NCBI RefSeq assembly: GCF_016920785.2 | Contig: NW_024609839.1 | Span: 24,863,085 to 24,927,084 of the forward strand | Reading direction: 5' to 3' | DNA: 64,000 bases | Source: Ixodes scapularis | Taxonomy: Eukaryota; Arthropoda; Arachnida; Ixodida; Ixodidae | Shown here: positions 11,651-22,545 of the stretch, in pieces | Position numbering within the stretch: position 1 is the stretch's first letter | Layout: the number at the start of each line of letters is the position of its first letter | Made by a program: the position numbers and the translations under genes | Notes under the pieces: model-generated | The model's database searches: none | Seen by the model: only the letters and a program-made list of their open reading frames with translations | Told to the model about the DNA's origin: nothing

Positions 11651-11825
11651 ACGTCACATGTGGCGTCACAGGTGACGTCACTGAGGATGTCATCAGTGAC
11701 GATGACGATGACGTCACCCGATGGCGTCACGTGACGTCACTGGTAGTCCTTGTGACGTCACGTAACGTCATCTTGATGACGTCATCGTCACTGTTGACAT
11801 TATCAGTGACGTCATTGATGACGCG
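11647..11825. repeat. Array of TGACGTCA (CRE-like) palindromes
   Basis: Seven exact TGACGTCA octamers occur in about 180 bp, with several one-base variants (TGGCGTCA, TGATGTCA-like). TGACGTCA is the core site of CREB/ATF factors in animals; whether it is bound here is unknown. Confidence 0.7.
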
Positions 11826-11925
11826 TTCCATTCTTTACCGCGCCGTTACAGCGACGGCGACGGCGCTCTAGCCGGAAACGGGTGCCTAAGAGCTGCGCTC
11901 TAAAAATTGAAAGGGAAGTCTCGAC

Positions 11926-13112
11926 GGATGAGACGGGCGGGCTCATCAAAATGTGGGAAATGCTAATCCCCATTATAAATGGGGTGGTCAGGTTTCTTGG
12001 GCTTCTGTGGTAGACTTTGCCTGGTGACCTTGGGCTGCTACGCTGCGCCTGGGCCGCTCGGTTGGAGAAATTTGCACGGAGCGGCCGCCTCCGCTGAAGG
12101 TGCGGCCGCGTTCGATGCCGGTGTCGATGCCGGTTGCTTCAGCGGATGCCGCCGGCCCGTCTGTCAGCTGTAAAACATCGTCGACCTGTGCCACTTCTTC
12201 GCTGTCTTCCTTGACCTCGAACTCTCTTGCCGTCACTTCCGGATGCTCGCCTGAATCCTGCGATGCATCCCTAGCGTCGAGCGGGGCAGTGGCCCCGTGG
12301 AAGCAGGCTGCATTGAATCGTCACCGTCGTCCAAAAGCACGTCGTCGGTGGCCGCGTTCACTTGAACCCTGGCTTTGGCGGCGTATGTCGGCACGCACTC
12401 AATCTTGATGTGGCCAAACCGTACCACACCTACGGCACCAAGGAGCCTGGCACCGCCTCCGCATGTGCCCCAGCTCATTGCAGTGGAGACTCAGCAGCGG
12501 TCGGCCGGGCATCGAGAGCAACACCGGGTAGCAAGCGATAGAAGCCTGATGAGGAAGGTTCTCCTTGTATATCCCCTCACTGAGAACGAGAGTGATGCTT
12601 CTCGTAGTGCTCTGCAGCTTGTATGCGCCGTTTGGTGCCCGCCATTTATCCCCCCGTAGAATGCTTCAACCTGCAGACAAAGGCAAGAGCGCCGTCGACC
12701 TCGCTGTCCGTCACGAAAGTAGGCAGCCAGTGTAATCGCAGTGTCACCCCCGACTGGTTAGGGTAAATTATAACTCACCTTGCCTTCACTGTGAGGTACT
12801 TGAATGTAGCGAGGCGCTCCTTCGCCTCGACGCTGTCGAGTGTGCAAATCTGCACGGGATTGTACTGGAAGGTTCCCAGCCCCACCGCGTGCTTTATATC
12901 CACGGACTCCTCCAGCGCCTCTGCAAAGTTCTGGGTCCGGTACGGCCTCTCACACAGGTCACCGTGGAGAAACACCGTCATTTCCAGCCGCCGTCCATGC
13001 GGGAGTCGGGGCATCTGCATGCTGTAGCCGCCGTCAGAGGGTTCCGCTGAATCCTGTCCGTTGGGCGCCGCCGACGACGCCGCTCCGTTTGACATTGATC
13101 CTGGCGCGAGGG
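11926..13112 (-). pseudogene. Retroelement ORF1 with CCHC-like knuckle, copy 2
   Basis: This is a direct repeat of 9928-11092. The N-terminal part is better preserved: 12775-13170 (minus) reads through MTVFLHGDLCERPYRTQNFA and GLGTFQYNPVQICTLDSVEAK, a typical ORF1/gag-like N-terminus. In the knuckle (near 12470) the first Cys is replaced by Ser (SLHCNELGHMRRRC), so it could not coordinate zinc in the normal way. The acidic FEVKEDSEEVAQVDDVLQLT tail is present at 12160-12230. Frame disruptions lie between these parts. Confidence 0.7.
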
Positions 13113-13544
13113 ATCGGGAGCTCCAGAGAAACACGTCCACTCTCGACAAACGGCGGATGTCGTTTGTCAAACAAATGGGAAATCACACCTTGACACTTTC
13201 TAAAAATAGGAGCCGGCTGTGTTCCTGTTCTACTTTTTATTGAAGCAGCTGTTCTTATATGGCAATATCAAACTCGGAAAGAACGTGTACGTTTGCTGTT
13301 TGGTTCTGAACACATTCTTACAACTTTTATAATGTAATCTTTATTACAAAGATAAAGTTCACGGAAAAAGCGGTGCACTGCGGTGATGGCGTCGAGCACA
13401 CCCTAATCCACCATGTTTTTGTTGTAAAGTATTACGTGAAATTCTTAGCAGCCACCAGGAATGACGCATTCGTATAAGAAATCACACTGACACTTTGTAA
13501 AATTAGGACCCGGCTGTGTTCATGTCCCAAGTAGCACACAACTT

Positions 13545-14250
13545 GATAAAATCATCGGCCTTGCCTCAGCCATTGCTATGCCAACGATCATTTTAGTGGG
13601 CCACCGGCAAATCTTTGGTGAACAACCAAAACCAATGATTGCATGGTAAAATCATGTCCAATGAAGTCTCGAAGTTATCTCGGCCATTGGCAAGGGGCAA
13701 TGTTCGGCAAACCCGCGACTACCCTAGGTATTTTTATATGTTGGCCACCAAGGAAGGGCCTTTCCCGGCATCTGCCCAGTTGCCAAGGACTTGTTTCGAC
13801 CTTGGTCATTGGGCGAAAAACGAGACCCGGCATTGGCCTGGCAACCGAGGCCTTGTTTTCACCTCGCCCATTGGGCAAAATAATGAGGGCCGGCATTTAC
13901 CGGGCTAACGAGGCCTTGTTTTTCACCTCGGCCATTGGGCGAAAAACGAGGGCCGGCATTTGCTAGGCCACCGACGCCTTGTTTTCATCTCGGCCATTGA
14001 GCAAACAACGAGGATCGGCATTTGCTAGGCCACAAAGGTATATCCATGGGTTGTTTTCAGCCTGGCCATGAAGCAAATAATGACGCTGCATTTGCCTTGC
14101 CACAAAGGTATATCTGAAGGTCGTTCTCACCTCGGACATGGGACAAATGCTGCGGCATTTGCATAACCCCAAAGGTCTAGCCGAGGGTTGCTTTCACTTC
14201 GGCCATGGGGCAAATATCGCTGCTGCGTTTTCATGGCCACAAAGGTACAG
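13545..14250. repeat. Minisatellite with a unit of about 63-68 bp
   Basis: About ten diverging units contain GAGGCCTTGTTTTCACCTCG, GCCATTGGGC, CGAGGGCCGGCATTTGC and GGCCACAAAGG. GAGGCCTTGT recurs at about 13847 and 13910, and GACGCCTTGT at 13973, giving a 63-bp period in the core. The right half has drifted. Open frames inside it are products of the periodicity and I do not read them as genes. From 13113 to 13545 I see nothing. Confidence 0.75.
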
Positions 14251-14516
14251 CAGGCGACAGCTTTGTTCCTGATACAAAGGCGAAACAACATGCGAGTACA
14301 GATGCTTTAGTTTGTAGGTTCATCATGCTGCAGGGAGCAATAGTCAAGCTCTAAGCTTCATTGTAATGTACTCAAGGCACTGGGGTGGATCAGAGGCTAT
14401 CCAGATTGAGGCATTTGTAATCTGAGCGACATATGACGTGGCCATTCGTATCGAACCTTCATATAAGAGCACCTGCAGCTTCGTATGGCAGGAGCAAAAA
14501 TCTACGAAACTTACCT

Positions 14517-14568
14517 AAGTGCAATCGCTTATGATAATCAAACTGCAATTGCTTATGATAATCAAACT
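14517..14568. repeat. Short tandem duplication
   Basis: Two adjacent copies of a unit of about 25 bp, GCAATTGCTTATGATAATCA-like, differing by one base (ATCG/ATTG). The surrounding 14251-14936 contains no gene that I can support. Confidence 0.6.
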
Positions 14569-14936
14569 CTGGGTTAAAGTGCAGTTGCAAAAGGTTTCCA
14601 ACAAGCTTCGCTGAGGTCTGGCAGGAATGATTGTGCAATGTTTCATGCCGCCCCGTACCAAAAAAATAGGTGTTATTTACAGTGCATGCTATCTACTAGG
14701 CAAACAAACACGAGACAAACAGTTTACCAATTTCATAATTATATAGTGTCTGAAGGAGAAATATTGCTTGGTCTAAAAGTTCAAAGATGTTGGTGGCCAG
14801 GCTGTCGGTTAACTGACCGTAAATTCAACGGACACTGTAAGAAAGGGTCGTCTGGTCGATTCACTGTCAGATTACAAGAAAGTGCATATTCTCACTTAGG
14901 CTAGTCAATTCATACCAGTACAAAAATAGTTTAGCA

Positions 14937-15270
14937 TACGAGGGCTGTTCAAAAAGTATCCAACCTTTGGCAGGAAACAAATAATTTATTTGCTTTGAGG
15001 TCTGAAATCCTAACCCTCTTCAAACTTGGGAGAGCACGCACTTCAATGTCTGAAAGGCTTAGCTGTTTATTCAGCCAGTTGTCTCAGTGCGCTGGGCCTA
15101 TTGCGCCGTAGTTCGCATGGCTCGTGAATCAGCCGAAATCCTATCTTCTTTAATGACTTGGCTACCTCCAGTTCCATATGACCCAAGCCTCAGCACAGTG
15201 CCTGCCCTATTGAAAATTTCATCAAGCTACGTAATTTGGGACACTGACTGCCAGTCAGCAGCGTTGGTGG
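14937..15270 (+). mobile_element. Mariner-type terminal repeat with truncated remnant
   Basis: TACGAGGGCTGTTCAAAAAG at 14937 is the characteristic outer end of many mariner elements (TA followed by CGAGGG...CAAAAAGT). Downstream there is no recognisable transposase and no matching inverted end, so this is a truncated or non-autonomous remnant; the length given is a guess. The mariner transposase relic at 45060-45875 shows that the family class is present in the window. Confidence 0.5.
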
Positions 15271-15274
15271 AACG

Positions 15275-15309
15275 TGATGGACCATCACACCTCATGTGAT
15301 GGTCCATCA
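15275..15309. repeat. Perfect 15-bp hairpin
   Basis: TGATGGACCATCACA and its exact complement flank a 5-nt CCTCA loop. Since TGATGGACCATCA is itself palindromic, either arm can also fold alone. No terminator-like tract follows; it is probably a foldback repeat remnant. Confidence 0.6.
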
Positions 15310-15434
15310 GATGACGTCTGACTGCCACTGCCAAGGGAATTTCATCAACAAGGGCAGCATTTATATAAGAGTAAAGCTATACGCACTCATAAATATCGCC
15401 AAATGCCTCAATAAAACAAAATGTTCGAGAAAAA

Positions 15435-15515
15435 AAAAAGCAGCATTACCATGCATCGAACCCGCGACCACATGCGTACAAATCGGACACCTTAACCGCT
15501 ATGCTACGCCACCGT
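15435..15515 (-). mobile_element. tRNA-derived SINE head
   Basis: On the minus strand GTGGCGTAGCATAGCGGTTA gives a good pol III A box (TAGCATAGCGG), and GCGGGTTCGATGC gives a B box at near-normal spacing; a T9 run follows. The acceptor stem does not close, so it is a tRNA-derived SINE or tRNA pseudogene. From 15516 to 17020 I see only short TGACGTACAGTCAG-type repeats (about 16130-16340). Confidence 0.55.
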
Positions 15516-17021
15516 TAGAGAAACCCGATTTGACTATTGGTTTTATACGAAATGCTTTGGCTGCAAATGCAGTTGAGCCGTCAGCATGTTATGCAAAGCA
15601 CTCGTACATCACTCGCCGTACTTCAGTTCTACTCACCTGCCATGTAGAGTACTTTCGCGTCGTAGAACGATCCTTTTGCTCGCGCATCACCGGCCCAGTA
15701 GACCTGGTACACCCTGTCGTCTTCAACTACACCGCTAAAGTCCCTTACATCGTCGGAACTCACAACAGGCTGGGTCTTGTCGAGTAGAAATTCTACTAAA
15801 ACATAAGACATTGTAGAGCCCGTGCAGGATCAACAGGGTGGAGCGAGCGGGCAAACAAAACGAGTCGAGAGCGATCGTTCATGAAAGCTCGGCGAAGCGT
15901 CTATGGGGGAAGCGAATTGCGAAGTGTCGTGTTCGGTGCTTCGGCGGGCTTCTGACCAAGGTTGTCGGTCGGTTGCGTGTCATATCTCTAACGTCAGCGG
16001 TTTTATGGGCTCACGTCCCAAAATCGTTTTCTCGTGCATAGATTACTTTTCGTATTCATAGATTTGACGAAATAGTGGTATCCGAACGAACTTTACGTCC
16101 TTTGACCATACGTCTGTCTGCACGTCAAAGCTTTCTGACGTACAGTCAGAGACAATCGATGTACAGTCAGAATCACCACCAAGACATCCTGATGGCATTT
16201 CGCGGCGGCCGACTGCCACCAGGAAACCATCAGAAAGCCGACAAGCGGGGTCTGACTGGAGTTTGACTGTCGGTCAAAGTAACTTGTTGGCCAATCAGAC
16301 ATGCTTGACGTACAGTCAGGCACAGTCAGCGGTCCACTAGAAAACATTGACTGCCAAACAGGGTTACATTGATGGATTTTTCCTTCGGGTGCCAAAGGTT
16401 ATGAGAGCGATTAACTGGTAGGATCAAGACAAACACAATTTAATTACGATTAATAGCATGCTTTCATGTCACCTTTCGGAACAAATGTGTTTATCAAACT
16501 AGAAAAGCAGAAAACAAAAAAAGTGCCGCTTTTATAAATACTCTCATATTGCTGCATGAAAAAGTATAATCTGCTTGTAACACTGGACTGTGCTTGCCAG
16601 AGTCGAGTTACAGGAAAATGAAGTGATGTTTTACCAACCTCATGTGGTTGTTTAAAATCCTCTAAAATTGTAAAAGTACGGCACCTGAACAAACGCATTT
16701 GAAGTTTAGAACCACTAATATTTGCATTGACAGCCGCCATTAAATAATGTTTTCTCTGAATTAAAACAATGGACTCGCGGCAATTCAAACTCGGAGATTT
16801 CATAATGCCGGTTAATTGAAACAAATTGAAAATTGTGGTTGTTCCGCTATGTGTTTAATGCATGTATAATCTGTTTGATTCATGCAATGTTTTGCTTGAT
16901 TCATGTTGTTTGTTCATCGCGGCGGGTTAACCCCGTTGAGTGCACTTCTCATCGAGACCTTTGTGATGCGGAAAAGCAATATTTGCGAAGCTCGCATGGT
17001 ATTGCATCTTGGCAGTGCATA

Positions 17022-17075
17022 GATGATGATGATGATGATGATAATAATGATGATGATGATGGTGATGATGATGAT
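17022..17075. repeat. (GAT)n microsatellite
   Basis: About 17 trinucleotide units with ATA/GGT interruptions. Both strands give artefactual Asp- or Ile-rich frames. From 17076 to 19190 no gene is supported; there is a short (TTTTG)n tract near 17490. Confidence 0.9.
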
Positions 17076-19189
17076 ACTGCGGCTGCTCCCTTTATAACGG
17101 GCGGCTCGATTAATCGTGCCCAAGCCTGGGGGTGCTCGGTAAATAGCACACTCAATATGGCTAGCCCACCATGATTATGCAAGCAGTACTGTCCTGACAA
17201 TCTGCTATCATTATTCTTTCCTTTTTTTTCCTAAGGGGGTTAAATTCCAGTTGAAAGAAAGAATATTTGCATATAGCAAGCATATTTATAAATTCCCTTG
17301 ATTAGGATAGCTTGACATCGCTTTAAGTTTAGTTTTATGTTAAATCTGTCATTTCCATGCCTACCCCAATGTAGGCGTTAGACTTCCTGAGGCCGCAGTT
17401 CGTAGATATAGTTATATTAAAGCTAACTGAGCTTTGAAGTGGGCAAGTGGAAGGTTGGGAACAACCTTCAGGAGTTCAGCTGATTTTTTGTTTTGTTTTG
17501 TTTTACGGTACAATGGTAGTAAAAAGCTATGAGAATCAATTCAGTATTCAATTACCGTAGTATCCCGAGGTGTCCACCCCCGAAAAAGAGCCCACCTCTC
17601 TTTTTGGCTTGATTTGCTATATTTTTTTAAGAATCGAAAAGTAGCCCTCACCTAGTATTAGTAGCGTTTGGATCAATGATGCCTTCGGCAAAACTGCGGC
17701 TAGTAATCCATGGTGGGATATAAGCGACCGTTGATGACTGATAGGTACAGTCACCTATGCTTCGGTGCCCCGCTCCACAATAACAAGCCTAAAAGTGACA
17801 CCACCAAAAAATAGCAATTTTCAAAACTTCTCTTGATTGCGCACCGAAAGTTAGCCCACTCTTTATTTTCACCCGATTTGCTCTTGGTGTTAGGCGAGCT
17901 AGCTCTGGAGATTTTACGGTAGAAAATATTCACCCAAAATCACTATTCGCTTTGAACATCAACAATGTTTTATATGGGTTCCTACTTTTAAATAGTCCTG
18001 TGTAAAGGATAGTGTAAAAAATCTGCTTGGTATATGTGGCTATTCCAAGGGCGTTTCGCTACTCTGCCTTACAACGCATTTAGGTGAATTTCTTATAATT
18101 CAAACTTCTGATATTAAAAACTAGAGTCTGTGTATCTTCGGAGTTTGAATTAATGAGAGTCGACTGTATTAGGAAATGTTTCCGGTCCTTCTAAAACCAA
18201 TAACCTAAACATTGACTTCAAGCAACAGCTTTTTTAGCTAGCAAATAAATGACACCCCACACACGGAGCGTAAAGCTTCGTTCAGCGACGGGAATCGCAA
18301 CCTTACACAAAAGATGAGCATCAGCCCGCTTATGCACAAGAGGCTGCTCTCCCGTGTAGAAAAGTGACACAACTCACAAGCGACCATAACGCAGACAGTG
18401 TCTCAGGGTGGACTGAGGGACATGCTTGCTTCAATCTCCAGGATAGCCGAGGGCTGCTGAACAGCCACGTCCGTCTATCTCGGAGTCCCCGAGTAGCAGC
18501 AGTCAGAGCGGTCAGCCAGAAGCCAACAACAGTCATTAACTGCCCCGAAAGGCAGACTTTTCTCGAGCCCCTACCGGTGGCATTTTTTATACACGAGTTC
18601 CAAGATGGATTACGTTAGTGATGAGGCCATCTCACTTGTAGCGTATGAAAAGGCGCCCTGGGGATTATTTTCAAAATTTGACTTTTTACATTCTGACGAA
18701 ATCTCCGGGCACAATACAGAAAACACTTTCAACGGTAGAATGCTAATTAATTTGCTGAAAAATCTCAAAACATTAAACACTTGACGCAAGAAGTTTGAGC
18801 TTTAGAATATAAATTTAAAGTGACTTCAAACTTCGCCGAAAAATGGCTCAAGATGCTAAGTTTGGCATTTTATTTCGCTTGAAATATATGGTGATATAAG
18901 TTAACTTTAACAAATTCTGGCAGTGAAGTATGCGCGCATTAAAGTAAAAACAATTACTGTGTAGAAAGCCGCACTTTTTATTCCTTTAGCCTTCAAAGTT
19001 GCGTCATCGCGCAGTTGGGAAAATCGTTGTTTTAACCTTTTCTCGAGTGCGATTTTTCTCACCAATGCAAGGAAGTATCTTGAAAAAGTAAGGGCTCTCC
19101 CGTGGTGTGGACAGGTTTCGCTATCTCATATAAAAATTTAATTGAAAGCGAAAAATAGGCATGACACCACCATCACCGTCCTTATCTGA

Positions 19190-20057
19190 ACACACCCTGG
19201 AGTCAAATTTTAAGGTCGGTGGAGCCCACCAATATCTACAGCGTTTTTGTCAACGTCATTCAGTCTTTCAATCGTGACTCCTTGAAAAAAGTAAAATTTA
19301 TGAAACGGTCAGATAAGCCCTGGTTAAAAACTGACGTTTTGGCAGCAATTAGGACTAAGGAAATATTGTGGTTGCGTTTCCGTGTGCTCCTAATAGCTTA
19401 CAATTCAGCTCTGAATTTAGGTGTACAAGGAATGGTGCAAATGCGATTATTAGGTTCGCGAAACGCTGGTACTTTCACATAACGTTTTTTGAGACGAGGT
19501 CAAATCCACGAGAAGTATGGAAGCAGATAAACACATTAAGAGGACGCGCACCACGACAACCGATCAATACATTTCGGGAGAGGCACTTCGGGGTAAACCT
19601 ACAATTCTCCATTAAAGACTTCAACAAGATATTTGCTTCGACATCAGGTATTGCCAGAGACCGCAAAGAAACGTCATCCAGTTTAGGACGTGATTTCAGA
19701 GTTCCTTGTTCGGCATTTTTACCACCTCTTGATCTAGGCACGTTGCTCTCCATTTTATTTGGTATGAAGAGGAATAAAGCACCTGGAATCGATGGCATCC
19801 GCGTTGATTACTCATGTCGAAACTTCGATGCCATGAAAGGGCCATCCTCATCTTCATCATTTATGGTTTTTTGTGTTCTGGTCATATTCTTGTTGACCTA
19901 AAACCTGCGCTTGTGAAACGACTTTTAAAGGGAGGTTTGCCGAAAAACATGAGAGCTGCCGTCTGATCTCAATATTGCCATGCATTGGGGAGATGTTGGA
20001 AAAGCATATATTCACTGTAATGTCAAGTTTTATTAAAAGCTCTGATACACTGTCAAG
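19190..20057 (+). pseudogene. LINE ORF2 5' part (linker to RT start), family B
   Basis: Frames on the + strand give a linker (SDKPWLKTDVLAAIRTKEIL near 19310, EVWKQINTLRGRAPRQPIN near 19510, FNKIFASTSG near 19620). The start of the RT fingers follows (MKRNKAPGIDGI near 19770, the NKAPG motif). Stops and frameshifts interrupt it. At 20057 the RT is cut by an hAT element and resumes at 21831. Paralogous fragments lie at 25502-26615 and 26665-27409. Confidence 0.75.
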
Positions 20058-20299
20058 CAGTCTTGGGTAAGTTACTTTTAAAAAAGTAATTCGCTACAGT
20101 TACAGTTACTTTCAGAAAAAAGTAGTTAAGTTACCGTTACAGTTACTGTAACAAAAAAGTAACTCGTTACAGTTACAGTTACTTTTAAAAAGTAACGACG
20201 TTACTTTTCAGTTACTTTTCTATAACACAAAAAATTTAGGAAAAAGTTGAAAAAGGCCCTCACCAAATTTTATTGCATAAAATTAAAAAAGTACACTTT

Positions 20300-21038
20300 T
20301 TACTTTATATTATAACTTAGGAGCAGTTGCTTATCGAAATTTGAGTCAGAAAGTTTCCCTCGTTTGATGGCGAATACGTCCCTGCCCTCGCTGAACAGGC
20401 GTTCAACTGGCGCGCTGAATGGAATTGCTGTGTTGTGTCGCAGGAACAGGTTTTTGATTGCCGGGTAGGCGTTGCGGCAATAGAGTGTCGTTTCCTCCAA
20501 AGTTTCATTTCCCCACCGTTGCGCCTCACTGGTAGACACAACGTTGGGGCGTAGTTGGAAAAAAGAATCGTCGTCATCATCGTCAGTTCACGTTTTTTCA
20601 ATGTTTCATCTGCGCTTACAGCAGCGCCTTCTCTTTTACATTCGTCACCTAACATTCTGAGTGCGAATTCACGTTGGTCGTTGTCATCTATCCATGACAA
20701 CCTAAATTTGGGGTGTACTATGGCAGCCAGAAGAAGTTCGTCACAGTTGAGGTCTTCAGCGAACCTAAAAATAGAGAGGGTTACGAACGGTACGAAATAC
20801 AAGAAGAACACGACGACTTGTTGGTAGAGTACACCTTCTTGCAAAGTTTGCATACTGCGGTCAAGTTGTTAGCGACCACAATCCCCACAGAAAAATATTC
20901 CCTGTACGCCGGCCATGGTAGTTCTTCTTTGTTCTCATCAACATCCCTATCCTTGGCAGCGCTAGCAGATTCCTGGCTCGTTGACGGTTGCGCTGGGTTT
21001 ATGAAGTTCCTGGACATATTTCTGCTTGCACCCGGCAA
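20300..21038 (-). pseudogene. hAT transposase remnant: BED finger plus C-terminal dimerisation domain
   Basis: The N-terminus (21038-20790) reads WPAYREYFSV...CKLCKKVYSTNKSS, a BED-type zinc-finger start. It jumps almost at once to ELLLAAIVHPKFRLSWIDD (about 20730) and then to the hATC dimerisation block, NTAIPFSAPVERLFSEGRD (20440-20390), ending SDSNFDKQLLLSYNIK near 20300. The RNase-H-like DDE core between them is missing and frames shift at least once, so it cannot encode a working transposase. It could still be mobilised in trans. Identification rests on the BED and hATC motifs. Confidence 0.8.
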
Positions 21039-21567
21039 CTTAGAAATAAACCCCGCGCAAACAGCAGAAAATCTTGACTGTTGACCTTACGCCGGAGTAG
21101 TGGCGCAAATCAAGATACGAAACATGCGCAGTCGGAGTAATGGCGCTAATCAAAATACGAAACATGGGCGGCGCCCTCCGCGTGAATTGTTGTTTTACGG
21201 TTGATTCACTGGATTAAAAAGTATTTGCGCAGAAAAAAGAGAAACCGCAACATAGATAGTGCTTCAAGTTACTTAGAGTAAGTGTTCAGTCATAAAGTAC
21301 AAGCGCGTGCGTAAGGATAATTATATTTTTTTCATCAAATCTACACGTTGCTATATTCGGGTCATGACTCGCGAGAAAGAACGTATGGATTAAAAATAAG
21401 TGGCGATAACACGGAACCCTGAAGGACATCATTAGCGCCACTACTCCGCACTGCGCATGTTTCGTATCTTGATTTGCGCCACTACTCCGGCGTAAGGTCA
21501 ACAGTCAAGATTCTCTGCTGTTTGCGCGGGGTTTATTTCTAAGTTGCCGGGTGCAAGCAGAAATATG
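21014..21567. repeat. Inverted duplication inside the hAT element with captured antisense LINE DNA
   Basis: 21014-21150 reappears as a near-identical inverted copy at 21431-21567; shared text includes TTACGCCGGAGTAGTGGCGC and GCGCAAACAGCAGA. Immediately left of the right arm, 21381-21430 is the reverse complement of 22109-22157, part of the LINE into which the hAT inserted, with one mismatch. The remaining spacer (21151-21380) is unassigned. Confidence 0.85.
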
Positions 21568-21830
21568 TGCAAGGCCAACATGACACTCGAAATGTCGGAA
21601 CAGACAATATGGAAAGTGCAAGGAATAGCTTGATTGTACTCGTTCATTTTATATTATTCATAAAAAAAGCTGGAAAGTAACGACGAAAGTAACGCCGTTA
21701 CTTTCATCGTTACCTCAAGAAACGTAATAGAACTACAGTTACAAGTTACATTTTTAAAAAGTAACTCGTTACAGTTAAAAGTTACCAAAAAAGTAACAAA
21801 GTTACAGTAACGCGTTACTACTTAAGACTG

Positions 21831-22545
21831 CTGTCAAGCAACTGGTATGGTTTTGTGACTGGAAAAGGCACCCCGTTACTCCTGAAAGACTTTGCGCATT
21901 TCATTGACTCTGCATTTGAAAACAACCCATTTGCGTGTGCCCTTTATGAGACATTTCGAAAGCATTCGACGCGGTTAGCCATGAAGTTTTTCTGAGCAAA
22001 GTATATAATTTCGGTTTCCGCGGTCCATTTCTTGTTTTCCTTCGAAACTTCGTTAACGAGCGCTCACAGTTCGTTTCTCTAGGAAAATTCAGGAGCATGC
22101 GCGTAATGATGTTCTTCAGGGTTCCGTGTTATCGCCACTTATTTTTAATCCATACGTAAACAATATTTCCACTAGAGTATCTATTTGCCGTATTTTCTAG
22201 TATGCAGACGACACCTTGCTTGTCTTACTATCACGCTGAATTACTATCATGCTATAAACCAATTGAACCAGAATGCAACGCCAGTAATAGACTGGTTTGA
22301 GGAGAACTTAATCGCAATTACTGCATCAAAGACGATACTTGTCTGCTTTAGAAACCCACTCAATAAAGTGAACCTTGATCACCAGTCAGTCTGCACAAAC
22401 CAAACTGTCTTTACTGTCCGTGTATTCAGCTGGACTGTGTTGATCAAGTTAATTATTTGGGAACGCATTTCGACTCTGACATATGTCATTGAAGACACAT
22501 TTGTCATTCGTTTGTAAGAGGATTCGGAGCGTAAGCTGTTTACCT
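21831..22545 (+). pseudogene. LINE ORF2 middle part (RT palm), family B
   Basis: Continuation of 19190-20057 after the hAT. GFVTGKGTPLLLKDF (near 21853), a PFLVFLRNFVNERSQFVSLG-like segment (near 22025) and GSVLSPLIFNPYVN (near 22120) follow; the last is the G-V-P-Q-G-S-V-L-S-P motif with the first residues altered. A degraded catalytic segment (YADDTLL-like, with a stop just before) lies near 22200. GTHFDSD (near 22460) marks the thumb. At 22545 it is cut by palindrome-array repeat copy C. Confidence 0.75.

Larger units (their letters stand above)
11128..11903 (-). mobile_element. Palindrome-array repeat, copy B (TGACGTCA and GCTAAATTTAGC arrays)
   Basis: On the minus strand it starts with TTTAGAGCGCAGCTCTTAGG (ending at 11903) and reaches the inverted copy at 11175-11190. 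It then runs through the shared tail (GGCGTTACGGGGG, TTCTAAACGTC, T-rich). The interior has two arrays: a unit of about 28-30 bp built on CCGCTAAATTTAGCGGGGAA (about 11330-11650) and a TGACGTCA-rich array (11647-11825). Copies A and C share the ends. It lies exactly between two ORF1 copies, so a tandem composite is possible. Confidence 0.65.
20058..21830 (-). mobile_element. Internally deleted hAT transposon with exact 8-bp TSD
   Basis: Termini are CAGTCTTGGGTAAG (left) and CTTAAGACTG (right), imperfect inverted repeats. The 8-bp target duplication CTGTCAAG occurs at 20050-20057 and 21831-21838, the length expected for hAT. Subterminal GTTAC/GTAAC arrays fill about 20067-20215 and 21670-21820. 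The element splits a LINE RT that resumes on the far side. The transposase is on the minus strand and lacks its catalytic core (next entry). Confidence 0.9.

Noticed and set aside
13639..14172. Open frames on both strands in the minisatellite
   Set aside because: Periodic repeats without stops in several frames; no domain, and frames conflict.
15435..15515. Functional tRNA gene
   Set aside because: A and B boxes are present, but the acceptor and other stems do not pair; better read as a SINE head or pseudogene.
16130..16340. Complete MITE built on TGACGTACAGTCAG motifs
   Set aside because: Several short copies exist in both orientations, but no clear pair of ends or duplication could be fixed.
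16833..17200. Asp-rich and Ile-rich frames
   Set aside because: Products of the (GAT)n repeat on the two strands.
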